Positions 9,069 through 15,802 of a DNA stretch of 29,391 nt are shown here, in pieces. Location: IMG/VR virus record IMGVR_UViG_3300045738_001474, positions 1 through 29,391 of that record; one strand, given 5' to 3'. The translations under genes were made by a program, and so were the position numbers. The notes under the pieces were generated by a model that worked only from the letters and a program-made list of their open reading frames with translations, ran no database searches and was not told where the DNA came from. This DNA is from a virus. Within the stretch, counting starts at the first letter, position 1. Every line of letters begins with the position of its first letter.

Positions 9069-9214
9069 GAGACGCTGCTTTAGCCATTACTGGAACGGGA
9101 GGGACATTCGTCCTCACTGATTTGAACCCCTATCTCGCATTCACGTGCGGAATTCTGACTCTGATTCATATTTCAGTCTCGCTTTACAAGATGTGGAAAG
9201 GGTGGGAAAAGTAA
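9065..9214 (+). CDS. Small one-TM membrane protein, holin candidate
   Basis: This 49-aa ORF begins by an ATGA overlap with the spanin-like gene. It has a short N-terminal part and one clear hydrophobic helix (about residues 23-41, LAFTCGILTLIHISVSLY) followed by a basic/aromatic tail (KMWKGWEK). Small size, one TM helix, a charged C-terminus and a position next to a spanin-like gene suggest a holin or antiholin that times lysis. No endolysin gene lies in the window. Small TM proteins cannot be assigned on sequence alone. Confidence 0.5.
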   Translation: MRDAALAITGTGGTFVLTDLNPYLAFTCGILTLIHISVSLYKMWKGWEK

Positions 9215-9227
9215 CTTTCAATATAAA

Positions 9228-9241
9228 TACAACCGGTTGAA
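9228..9241 (+). promoter_or_regulatory. Near-palindromic motif TACAACCGGTTGAA
   Basis: This intergenic site contains the perfect 10-bp palindrome CAACCGGTTG. It lies 32-45 nt upstream of the scaffold-like gene, in an AT-rich leader. A nearly identical copy (TACAACCGATTGAA) lies upstream of the Fn3 ORF at 17974. It could be a phage promoter element or operator. No sigma70-like pair was obvious. Confidence 0.35.
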
Positions 9242-9251
9242 GATCTCAGCC

Positions 9252-9272
9252 GCCCGACAGTAACGTTCGGGC
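9252..9272 (+). promoter_or_regulatory. Hairpin touching the scaffold-like gene start codon
   Basis: GCCCGA and TCGGGC form a perfect 6-bp stem with a 9-nt loop. The 3' arm ends right before the ATG at 9273, so it would cover the ribosome-binding region. There is no T run, so a terminator is unlikely. A translational control or RNA-processing role is possible. Confidence 0.35.
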
Positions 9273-10289
9273 ATGACAGATCAACTAGGGGAGGTTGAAT
9301 CCCCCCAAAGCGAATCCGTTTCGGACGCGTCATCAAACGACCTTCGAGGCATGTTGGGAACCGAGCAACCGGCGGAAGCCGCGTCGCCCGAGCAGGAGCA
9401 GCACGCTCCCGAGCCGTTAAGTGAAGAAGCTCCGCAAGAAGCTATACCATTCGAGGAGGAAATCCCGGAGGGAGAAGTGGAAGGGGAGCAACTGGCAAAG
9501 CGAAGAATACGTCCGAGAACGCCTGAGGATCAACAGGTCATAGACTTGTATCGATCGGATGGTTTCGACGGAGGTTTCGACGACGCAGCCAGAATCATAT
9601 ACGGAGCGGAAGCCATACCTAGTCACACGCAACCTACGACGGAGCAGCCCCCAAGGGCCAGCTTCTCGGAGCAAGCGGATAGACGGGTCTCCTCAATTCA
9701 ACAGGAAATCGTAGAACTGGAAACGAAGGTAAACGAAGCCACTGAAAATCTGGAGACCGGAGAGGCGTTAGCCCTCCAGCGACAGATCATGAAGAAGGAG
9801 ATGGAAGCACAAGACGTCCGGACCCGCAAGGCTTCTCACCAGCGTGACCTCCAGCGATCAGAAGAAGATGCCTATCGCTCCAAAGCGGTAGAGAGCCGGG
9901 ACAGTGTGTATGTAGCATTTCCTCAATTGTCGGAAGAGAACTCAGTTCCCCGAAGACAGTTCGATGATTTCGTGGCTAGTGCCCAAAACGATCCCGATTA
10001 CGCCGTAATCTTTGATTCACCTAAATGGCCTGAGATCATGGCCAGAGAATTTGCAGGGAAAACTGGAATGGTGCAAGCCGCGCAAGCGCAGCAAGCTCCA
10101 CAACAGATGCCTCAGCAGAGAGCTCCGGTCATGGGAAATCAAGCGAAGGTTTTGACATCGGGAACTACGACGGCACCAACCAACGCTCCGCTTACCTCGC
10201 AGGGGATGGTTGATGGCATGCCCAACATGACGAACGAGCAATTGTATCAAATGCTAGGGAATGCTTCTCAGCCAGCCAATTTGAGGTAA
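9273..10289 (+). CDS. Scaffold-like capsid assembly protein
   Basis: The 338-aa product lies directly upstream of the major capsid gene, where podoviruses keep their scaffold. The N-terminal 90 residues are very acidic and Pro/Gln-rich (e.g. EEAPQEAIPFEEEIPEGEVE), the middle (about 130-200) is a probable coiled coil (QQEIVELETKVNEATENLE), and the C-terminal part is Gln/Ala/Pro-rich with a final helical motif MTNEQLYQMLGNASQ. Acidic, coiled-coil and low-complexity composition with a helical end fits scaffolds, which bind the capsid protein by the C-terminus and leave on DNA packaging. No homologue was recognised; the call rests on position and composition. Confidence 0.65.
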   Translation: MTDQLGEVESPQSESVSDASSNDLRGMLGTEQPAEAASPEQEQHAPEPLSEEAPQEAIPFEEEIPEGEVEGEQLAKRRIRPRTPEDQQVIDLYRSDGFDGGFDDAARIIYGAEAIPSHTQPTTEQPPRASFSEQADRRVSSIQQEIVELETKVNEATENLETGEALALQRQIMKKEMEAQDVRTRKASHQRDLQRSEEDAYRSKAVESRDSVYVAFPQLSEENSVPRRQFDDFVASAQNDPDYAVIFDSPKWPEIMAREFAGKTGMVQAAQAQQAPQQMPQQRAPVMGNQAKVLTSGTTTAPTNAPLTSQGMVDGMPNMTNEQLYQMLGNASQPANLR

Positions 10290-10327
10290 TCGGGATTCAA
10301 CATCCACAATTCGATTATTAAATTACA

Positions 10328-11839
10328 ATGGCTATTAAATCAATGGGAACAGGGGCCGGCCAAGGAGGCTTCCCCGCAGTACCAAACACAAACGTCGACT
10401 TAGCGAATTCCGCTACCGACTACACTACACTATTCAACGACGCCACTAATGATTTGCGCACAAGAGTCTGGTCCGAACTCGTAACGAGGGACGCCCGGGA
10501 AAAAAACACGTTCGCAAAATTCATAGGGGGAGAAGGAAGCGGTAAACCTATCGTCGAAAAACGAGATATCTCCGCAGGAGGAACCGACAAGGTAACCTTT
10601 ACCACAGTCGCTCCTATCCGTGGACAAGGTGTCCGTGGGGAAGAAATCCTAAAGAACGCCACCGGCAAACTCAAGTTCGGTACGTTCTCCGTGGAAGTCG
10701 ACCTCCTTCGTCACGCAGTCGCCTGGACGCAAGTCATCAAATTGATGCGCTTCACCGGCAAGACTCTCGACCAACTCAGCGCCGAAGTCATGTCCGAATG
10801 GGCAGGTCGCACCGAGCAGGACCACCTCATGTACGTTCTTCGGGACACATGCATCGCAAAAGGCCCTTCCAATACGATCTCCGCTTATGGAACAGGTGCC
10901 AGCGGTGCTCTTAAGTACGACGAAGGTATCAGCACGGACATCATTCAGGAAGCCAAGCAAGCCTTGATTTCTCAGGGTGGACAACCTATGAACACGGGTG
11001 CGGACGGCAACCAGGAAATTCCCGGTTACTTGTTCTTCGCTCCCGACGCATGTCTTCGTCCTCTCCGCAGCGATCCCGACTACTTGGAAGCGATCACACA
11101 GGCTGATTCCCGTGGACCCGAAAACAAGTTGTACAGTGGTTCATATGCGAAATGGGACAACAACGTCATCGCCAACCACAACACAATCATCGACACAGCC
11201 GACGGACGCCAAGGTTCTCCCTTGCTGCCGACTCTGTTGTTCGACCTAGCGCTGAACGCCACCGTAGCGCCTACCGGCACTATCGTAGGTACCGGTGATG
11301 CGTGGGCCAACTTCAATGGGGCTACTGTCCGCATACCCGGAGGTGGAGGCGCTCTAATGCCTACGACTCCTTCTGCGGCCGATACCTACATTGTGGTCAT
11401 CGACAACAATCCTCTACTCGGTCTTCTGAACATGTGTTTGTTCAAGGGGACTAGCATCAACGCAGCTCTCAATACCTTCAGCATCGCAACTGATGAGACG
11501 CTCACACTTCCGGTAGCTAACCGAAAGATTAAAACTGGAGCTAACTATGTCTTCGGAGACGGGTCCTTGATCTGTCAAGCGAACTCGATCGGAACTCCGA
11601 TTGGTTATGCGCTGGCTATGGGTGAAGGAGCCTTGTATTACGCTAAGGGCAGTGTCTCGAATGAACAGATTTTTCACTATGACGATTTCGCCAATAGTGG
11701 AAATGACGCTCACTTGAACGCTATCGGCCTTCAGTCGATCTACGGTTTCGGAGCTTACCAGGATACCAGGTCACGCGTACCAGGCGTTCAGTTGGTTGAG
11801 TGCGTACGTCAAGTACCAGGTCTTACTCTTGCGAATTAG
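10328..11839 (+). CDS. Major capsid protein, N4-gp56 family
   Basis: The 503-aa product has features I associate with N4-gp56-type HK97-fold capsid proteins: an N-terminal RTRVWSELVTRDAREKN helix region, KPIVEKRDISAGGTDKVTF, IRGQGVRGEEILKNATGKL, and VDLLRHAVAWTQVIKLMRF, followed by TLDQLSAEVMSEWAGRTEQD. The later region ending with FGAYQDTRSRVPGVQLVE is also typical. At 503 aa it is somewhat longer than the usual size of about 400, with a likely inserted domain around residues 310-400 (GTIVGTGDAWANFNGATVR). The start has an AT-rich leader without a clear Shine-Dalgarno sequence. A strong terminator follows the stop, consistent with high-level expression of this block. Confidence 0.85.
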   Translation: MAIKSMGTGAGQGGFPAVPNTNVDLANSATDYTTLFNDATNDLRTRVWSELVTRDAREKNTFAKFIGGEGSGKPIVEKRDISAGGTDKVTFTTVAPIRGQGVRGEEILKNATGKLKFGTFSVEVDLLRHAVAWTQVIKLMRFTGKTLDQLSAEVMSEWAGRTEQDHLMYVLRDTCIAKGPSNTISAYGTGASGALKYDEGISTDIIQEAKQALISQGGQPMNTGADGNQEIPGYLFFAPDACLRPLRSDPDYLEAITQADSRGPENKLYSGSYAKWDNNVIANHNTIIDTADGRQGSPLLPTLLFDLALNATVAPTGTIVGTGDAWANFNGATVRIPGGGGALMPTTPSAADTYIVVIDNNPLLGLLNMCLFKGTSINAALNTFSIATDETLTLPVANRKIKTGANYVFGDGSLICQANSIGTPIGYALAMGEGALYYAKGSVSNEQIFHYDDFANSGNDAHLNAIGLQSIYGFGAYQDTRSRVPGVQLVECVRQVPGLTLAN

Positions 11840-11885
11840 ACAATTACATTATCCACCGAGCGTTAACTCGCTCTCCACACTTAAG

Positions 11886-11920
11886 GGCCGCCCTCCATTT
11901 GGGGGGCGGTTCCTTATTTT
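11886..11920 (+). terminator. Rho-independent terminator after major capsid gene
   Basis: A 9-bp stem (11888-11896 with 11901-11909, one T-G wobble) closes an ATTT loop: the arms read CCGCCCTCC and GGGGGGCGG. It is followed by TTCCTTATTTT. It sits 48 nt after the capsid stop codon, as expected for a capsid-block terminator, and may allow partial read-through into the tail genes. Confidence 0.8.
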
Positions 11921-11937
11921 AAGAACCCGACCTAACC

Positions 11938-12327
11938 ATGAAAATCACGATAATCGGTAAAAGAAACCAACTCGGAATCAATCCCACCATAAGGCTCAAG
12001 GGTATGTCCCGCTTACCTTACGTCTTTAAATGGGACCCGAAGATCCCCGCCTATGCCTACGAGCCCAAGGACCAAAAGGAAGTGGATGATATCTTCGCTT
12101 CCGCAGGGCGGCTATACAAGACCATGAGATTCTCCGTCAGTCTCGGCGAAACCCAGGCGGCTCCGGAGTGGCGGCTGGAGGAAGTCGAAGACCTGGAAGA
12201 GATAGATCAGAAGTCCGAACTGTTGAAACGCTGCCGGAAGTTGGGCCTGAAAGTGATACCGCAGGACCGGCCGTCTTCCTTGAAGAGGCTTCTGACCGCC
12301 TTCAAATCCGGTTTGAGTTACGCCTAA
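11938..12327 (+). CDS. Hypothetical protein between capsid and adaptor genes
   Basis: This 129-aa product is not recognised. It begins with a beta-rich part (MKITIIGKRNQLGINPTIR), has a middle with many aromatic and charged residues, and ends in an acidic stretch (RLEEVEDLEEIDQKSE) followed by a basic helical C-terminus (KRCRKLGLKVIPQDRPSS). Position right after the capsid gene and before the likely head-tail adaptor suggests a virion or head-completion role. No Shine-Dalgarno sequence is evident. Confidence 0.55.
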   Translation: MKITIIGKRNQLGINPTIRLKGMSRLPYVFKWDPKIPAYAYEPKDQKEVDDIFASAGRLYKTMRFSVSLGETQAAPEWRLEEVEDLEEIDQKSELLKRCRKLGLKVIPQDRPSSLKRLLTAFKSGLSYA

Positions 12328-12328
12328 T

Positions 12329-12342
12329 TACAATCGGTGGAC
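12329..12342 (+). promoter_or_regulatory. Weak match to the TACAACCGRTTGAA motif
   Basis: The sequence TACAATCGGTGGAC matches the motif at 9228 and 17974 in about 11 of 14 positions, and lies 30-43 nt upstream of the start at 12372, a distance like that of the better copies. It may be a diverged copy or chance. Confidence 0.2.
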
Positions 12343-12371
12343 TCGAGGCATCCCCGCGTTGAACATGGGGT

Positions 12372-13379
12372 ATGGCTGAAAATTTAGGACTGGGCATGGC
12401 CCCGACCTTCAAGGCATTGAAGGATCAATTGGCTACTATGCTGGGAGCTGAGTCTGTCAGCGACCTCCCTTTGATCGATGCTGCAAGAGTTGGTATATAT
12501 GTAAACCAGGCATATCGGGAATGCTATTCACCTCTTGACGGCAAGCGTCCTTTATGGGCGGTGGCAAACTTTGGGCTTCATCTGAAGGGGCCCCAAGCCT
12601 TGACGGGTACGACTACCCAAGGATCGACCCTAGTATCCGGACTCTCTGACACGATCTCCTCGAACTACGAGGGTAGTTACATGAAGATAGGAGATGATTT
12701 CCGAAGGGTGGCTTTGTTCGATGGGACGAACGCCTACCTCACGGCCCCCTGGCAACATGCTTCGGGCTCTCAGAGCATGACCCTTTACCACTCCTGCCAT
12801 CGACTGGATCGGGAAGTGATCGACGTAGAGGCCGCACCGGAAGTCGTGGGCTTCGGTCCGCTCTCCCCGATAAGTTCACCGGAACAAGAGGTTCGTACCC
12901 GAGCTTCTTATTCATACGACTTTGCACCCGTGCCTGGCGGCAGTGGTACCCTCCCCTCGATCAAGTACAACGGTAACGACTTTCAGATAGACAATCCTTT
13001 ATTCTACTACATAGACAACTCGGATCTGCTCAACGTAGTCGATACGGTGGATCGAATTAGCGCGGACATGACGGCCGTACGCTGCCGCTTCTCCGTATAT
13101 CCCCTGCCTAAGGAGGATATATCCATCCGCCTTCGTGCGAACATACTGCCTCTCGAGCTTTCCACGGACAATGATCTCCCGAGATTACCGGGGAACGTCG
13201 TGTGGGACATACTATTTCCTATCGCCCAAGCCAAACTTGCATTGACCGATCCTCGCTATAATGGAGACAACAAGGAGATGATTCGCAGTTCAGCAGGGGA
13301 GGCACGGGTCAGGTTATCCACGATGGGTAATGCACAAAAACAAAGAACGCTACGCATGACTCGTAGGTCGGGTTGGTGA
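12372..13379 (+). CDS. Putative head-tail adaptor/connector structural protein
   Basis: The 335-aa product starts with a helical part, FKALKDQLATMLGA...IDAARVGIYVNQAYRECYSP (residues about 13-56), that resembles the N-terminal helices of podovirus head-tail adaptors that dock under the portal. The rest is beta-rich (for example TLYHSCHRLDREVIDVEA and RCRFSVYPLPKEDISIRL), and the C-terminus is again helical and basic (AKLALTDPRYNGDNKEM onward). Position after capsid and before tail genes supports a gatekeeper or adaptor role. The start has GGGGT just upstream. The function is inferred. Confidence 0.55.
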   Translation: MAENLGLGMAPTFKALKDQLATMLGAESVSDLPLIDAARVGIYVNQAYRECYSPLDGKRPLWAVANFGLHLKGPQALTGTTTQGSTLVSGLSDTISSNYEGSYMKIGDDFRRVALFDGTNAYLTAPWQHASGSQSMTLYHSCHRLDREVIDVEAAPEVVGFGPLSPISSPEQEVRTRASYSYDFAPVPGGSGTLPSIKYNGNDFQIDNPLFYYIDNSDLLNVVDTVDRISADMTAVRCRFSVYPLPKEDISIRLRANILPLELSTDNDLPRLPGNVVWDILFPIAQAKLALTDPRYNGDNKEMIRSSAGEARVRLSTMGNAQKQRTLRMTRRSGW

Positions 13380-13380
13380 T

Positions 13381-14772
13381 ATGCCTCCCGTCGATTTCAA
13401 GATAAGGCCGATCGGAAGGCCTCAGGTCTCCGAAGATAGCTCTCTGGGGTACCGGAAACTAACCCGGAGGTTTGTCGTAGAGGGCCCCAAGGTATCCGAG
13501 GCGGGGATAAACTCGGGGACGTCCAAGTTATTCAGGGATGTGGGGGAGAAGGACGAGGAGTTTACTGATTATTATTTAGTAGCACAGCAGGTAGAGCCCA
13601 CCACTTCCGTAGACAAAGCTTACTTGAATAGGACATACGTCCAGTTTAGAAACTCATGGTTCGGGGAATCCCTCTCCGAGAATAAGAATACCAAAAGACT
13701 TTCGAGAAGGTATATGGTCTTGAAGCAGTCGGAAAATGCCCTACCTACGGGGGCCTCGGGATTGGGCTATGGGGACGATGTCTGGAGATTGCACCCAGCA
13801 TCCGCCAACTACTCCGCCGTCGGAGATTCGACGGAACCTTGGGACATGCTTCCCGACTTAATCAAGAACTCGGAGCCTAGCAACCTGGTCGATGTCACTG
13901 CGGCTAAGGCTGCCAGCCACCCGCTCAGCTACGATATAACAAGTTTGAGTGGTATGTTGACTGATGCTTTGGCCTTAAGCCCAGCACCTTGGGTGTCTTG
14001 GGTCAGAGGATCCGCTCAGGTAGATACTTCCAATCCGGGTTTTGACGTATGGAACGTTTCCTGGATAGCCCCCTCTGTGCCTCACTGGTCAATGGGTGCA
14101 GTTGCAGGGTCTCAGCCCCCCGTGATTATAGACATCAATGAGAACGGACTGAGCGTGGTTCCCTCGACGAGCTCTGACACAACGCCGGTAATTTCAAATT
14201 TTACTTTCTTTTTTGTGGGAGAAAACATACCTGCGCCGCTTCTCCCAAACCCCGGAGTAACTCCTTATGTAGTGGTTGACTTCTACATGCAGGGTAAAAG
14301 CGGTGGCATGAGGAGTACTAGCCGAACCTATAAGAACGCAGTGTTCACGAAGGCGGCCAATACGGACGCAAAACTAAGATTTCGGGACACTGCGGGTGAC
14401 CTGGTCGAAGTAGCCTCTAAGACGGGACCGATCGTAGCCGGAATCCCCGCTTACGGCGGAGGAACTATGGCGTTTAACTTCAACGCGGGACCTAAGGACA
14501 AGTTCAGCGTAGGTACCTTTGTGCAAACGAGCAGCGGGAGCAGCGGGAGCGGCGGGAGCGGCGGGACTTGGCAAGGCGGCGGCATACCCATTGGGTGGTC
14601 GACCCCCCTTCCTCTATACCAAGGCCAGGAAATTATATCCGCAGGAGGACACATTAGTTGGACTCACATGTTCCTTAACCAAATTGGGGGTAACCTCGTC
14701 AAGACTACCGTGGAATCTATTCATGCCTATCGAGGTGAGCATATCTGGCGTATCAACTGTACCTTTGCGTAA
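13381..14772 (+). CDS. Hypothetical tail/structural protein with Gly-Ser linker
   Basis: This 463-aa product is not recognised. The first 120 residues are charged and may be an assembly or anchoring domain (LGYRKLTRRFVVEGPKV; RRYMVLKQSEN). The rest is beta-rich with many Ser, Thr, Pro and Trp. At residues about 384-395 a Ser/Gly linker, encoded by four tandem 9-bp units (14530-14565), separates the main part from a short C-terminal beta domain that ends in HAYRGEHIWRINCTFA. Its stop shares a base with the next start. Position among tail genes suggests a tail component. Confidence 0.55.
   Translation: MPPVDFKIRPIGRPQVSEDSSLGYRKLTRRFVVEGPKVSEAGINSGTSKLFRDVGEKDEEFTDYYLVAQQVEPTTSVDKAYLNRTYVQFRNSWFGESLSENKNTKRLSRRYMVLKQSENALPTGASGLGYGDDVWRLHPASANYSAVGDSTEPWDMLPDLIKNSEPSNLVDVTAAKAASHPLSYDITSLSGMLTDALALSPAPWVSWVRGSAQVDTSNPGFDVWNVSWIAPSVPHWSMGAVAGSQPPVIIDINENGLSVVPSTSSDTTPVISNFTFFFVGENIPAPLLPNPGVTPYVVVDFYMQGKSGGMRSTSRTYKNAVFTKAANTDAKLRFRDTAGDLVEVASKTGPIVAGIPAYGGGTMAFNFNAGPKDKFSVGTFVQTSSGSSGSGGSGGTWQGGGIPIGWSTPLPLYQGQEIISAGGHISWTHMFLNQIGGNLVKTTVESIHAYRGEHIWRINCTFA
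14530..14565 (+). repeat. Four tandem 9-bp units encoding a Ser-Gly linker
   Basis: Units AGCAGCGGG (twice) and AGCGGCGGG (twice) run head to tail in frame and encode SSGSSGSGGSGG. The pattern points to replication slippage in a flexible linker. Confidence 0.8.
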
Positions 14773-15653
14773 TGGAAGACCCATTAGAGTGGCAAGAATA
14801 CAAAGACAAGGTTGAAGAGCTAACTCGAGAACTCGAAGAGCTTAAGGACCAAGTCGAAGGTCTTTCCGGTGAGGCGGCAGAGGACTCCGGTCTCATATAT
14901 TTGGGAGAAAATGCGACTGACCAACGACAAATGGTCGTACACTATGCCGGGAATCTGGGCGAGGACCTTTCCGCAGACGACTATGGTGCCGTAAGAGACG
15001 CCTTCGAGGTCTTCGTCAAGGCCGAGGATAACGATCGCGCGCATCTAATGGAAGTTCGTCACGGCGACATGATAGCTGGAACTTTAGGTGCCGACGGGGA
15101 TCGGGTATATGCTCTCGTCACTATAGCGGACGAAGATAAGTTGGCGGGGATGCAAAACATAGGCCCTCCTCCCTATGCGGGCTCGGCTCCTTGGAGTTAC
15201 CACATCTATTCTTTCTCCTCGTGTTGTGAGTGTGCATGTACGGATCCACATGCCGATACTTTGAATTTCGCTACTGAAGTTTCGGATATCGGGTCGAGTG
15301 CCTATGGGGGGCTGGACTGGGGATGTGTTACCTACGATACTGGAGCTTGTGCTTACGTGGCGACGACGACACCCATTTCCCCCGATTCTTACTTTTTCGG
15401 GGATTACACCATGACTTGCGAGTATAAAACGGACAGGGGGTGGACCATCACGGTGACCGGAGAGGGTATCGAGACCTTACCCGATAGTGTGTTCACGGGT
15501 GCAGGGGACGATACCCTCCCGGGCATGGCCGAAAATATAGACTATACTTTTGACTTAAAACCCTGCAACGTGGACATCCCTAACGATGAAGATACGGGGG
15601 GCATTTTTCTGTCTGCGAGCACGTCCATAGCCGTAACCTCTTGCACGCCATGA
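14772..15653 (+). CDS. Tail-associated protein with N-terminal coiled coil and Cys-rich C-terminal part
   Basis: The 293-aa product begins with a heptad-type coiled coil (KDKVEELTRELEELKDQVEG, about residues 12-31), likely for trimerisation. Residues 50-130 form a mixed domain (VVHYAGNLGEDLSADDYG; VRHGDMIAGTLGADGD), as in fibre shafts. The C-terminal 150 residues are beta-rich with many Cys (SSCCECACTDPH, DWGCVTYDTGACAY, MTCEY, KPCNVD, TSCTP), unusual for proteins folded in the cytosol; they may bind metal or form disulphides outside. It starts and ends by short overlaps with neighbours. Trimeric fibre or tail-tip role is inferred. Confidence 0.55.
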   Translation: MEDPLEWQEYKDKVEELTRELEELKDQVEGLSGEAAEDSGLIYLGENATDQRQMVVHYAGNLGEDLSADDYGAVRDAFEVFVKAEDNDRAHLMEVRHGDMIAGTLGADGDRVYALVTIADEDKLAGMQNIGPPPYAGSAPWSYHIYSFSSCCECACTDPHADTLNFATEVSDIGSSAYGGLDWGCVTYDTGACAYVATTTPISPDSYFFGDYTMTCEYKTDRGWTITVTGEGIETLPDSVFTGAGDDTLPGMAENIDYTFDLKPCNVDIPNDEDTGGIFLSASTSIAVTSCTP

Positions 15654-15802
15654 CCAAAGAGGAAACATCCAAGGGTCTAGGTGACACCATTAAGAAGGTG
15701 ACGGATAGGCTGGGCATTAAGCAGTGTGGCTCTTGCGCGAGGCGGCAAAAGAAACTCAACCGGTTGTTTCCCTATAAGCCAAAGACTAAGGTAGTGGAAT
15801 GA
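15650..15802 (+). CDS. Small CxxC protein near tail genes
   Basis: This 50-aa ORF overlaps both neighbours by ATGA. The product has a helical GLGDTIKKVTDRLGI segment (about 9-23) and a CGSCARRQKKLNRLFPY segment (about 26-42) with a CxxC pair. I recall small phage proteins with the same layout (GLGDTI...CxxC...R..LN..FPY) near tail genes, but not their function. A two-Cys knuckle could bind zinc, perhaps as a pair of subunits. The two exact stop/start overlaps support that it is real. Confidence 0.6.
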   Translation: MTKEETSKGLGDTIKKVTDRLGIKQCGSCARRQKKLNRLFPYKPKTKVVE

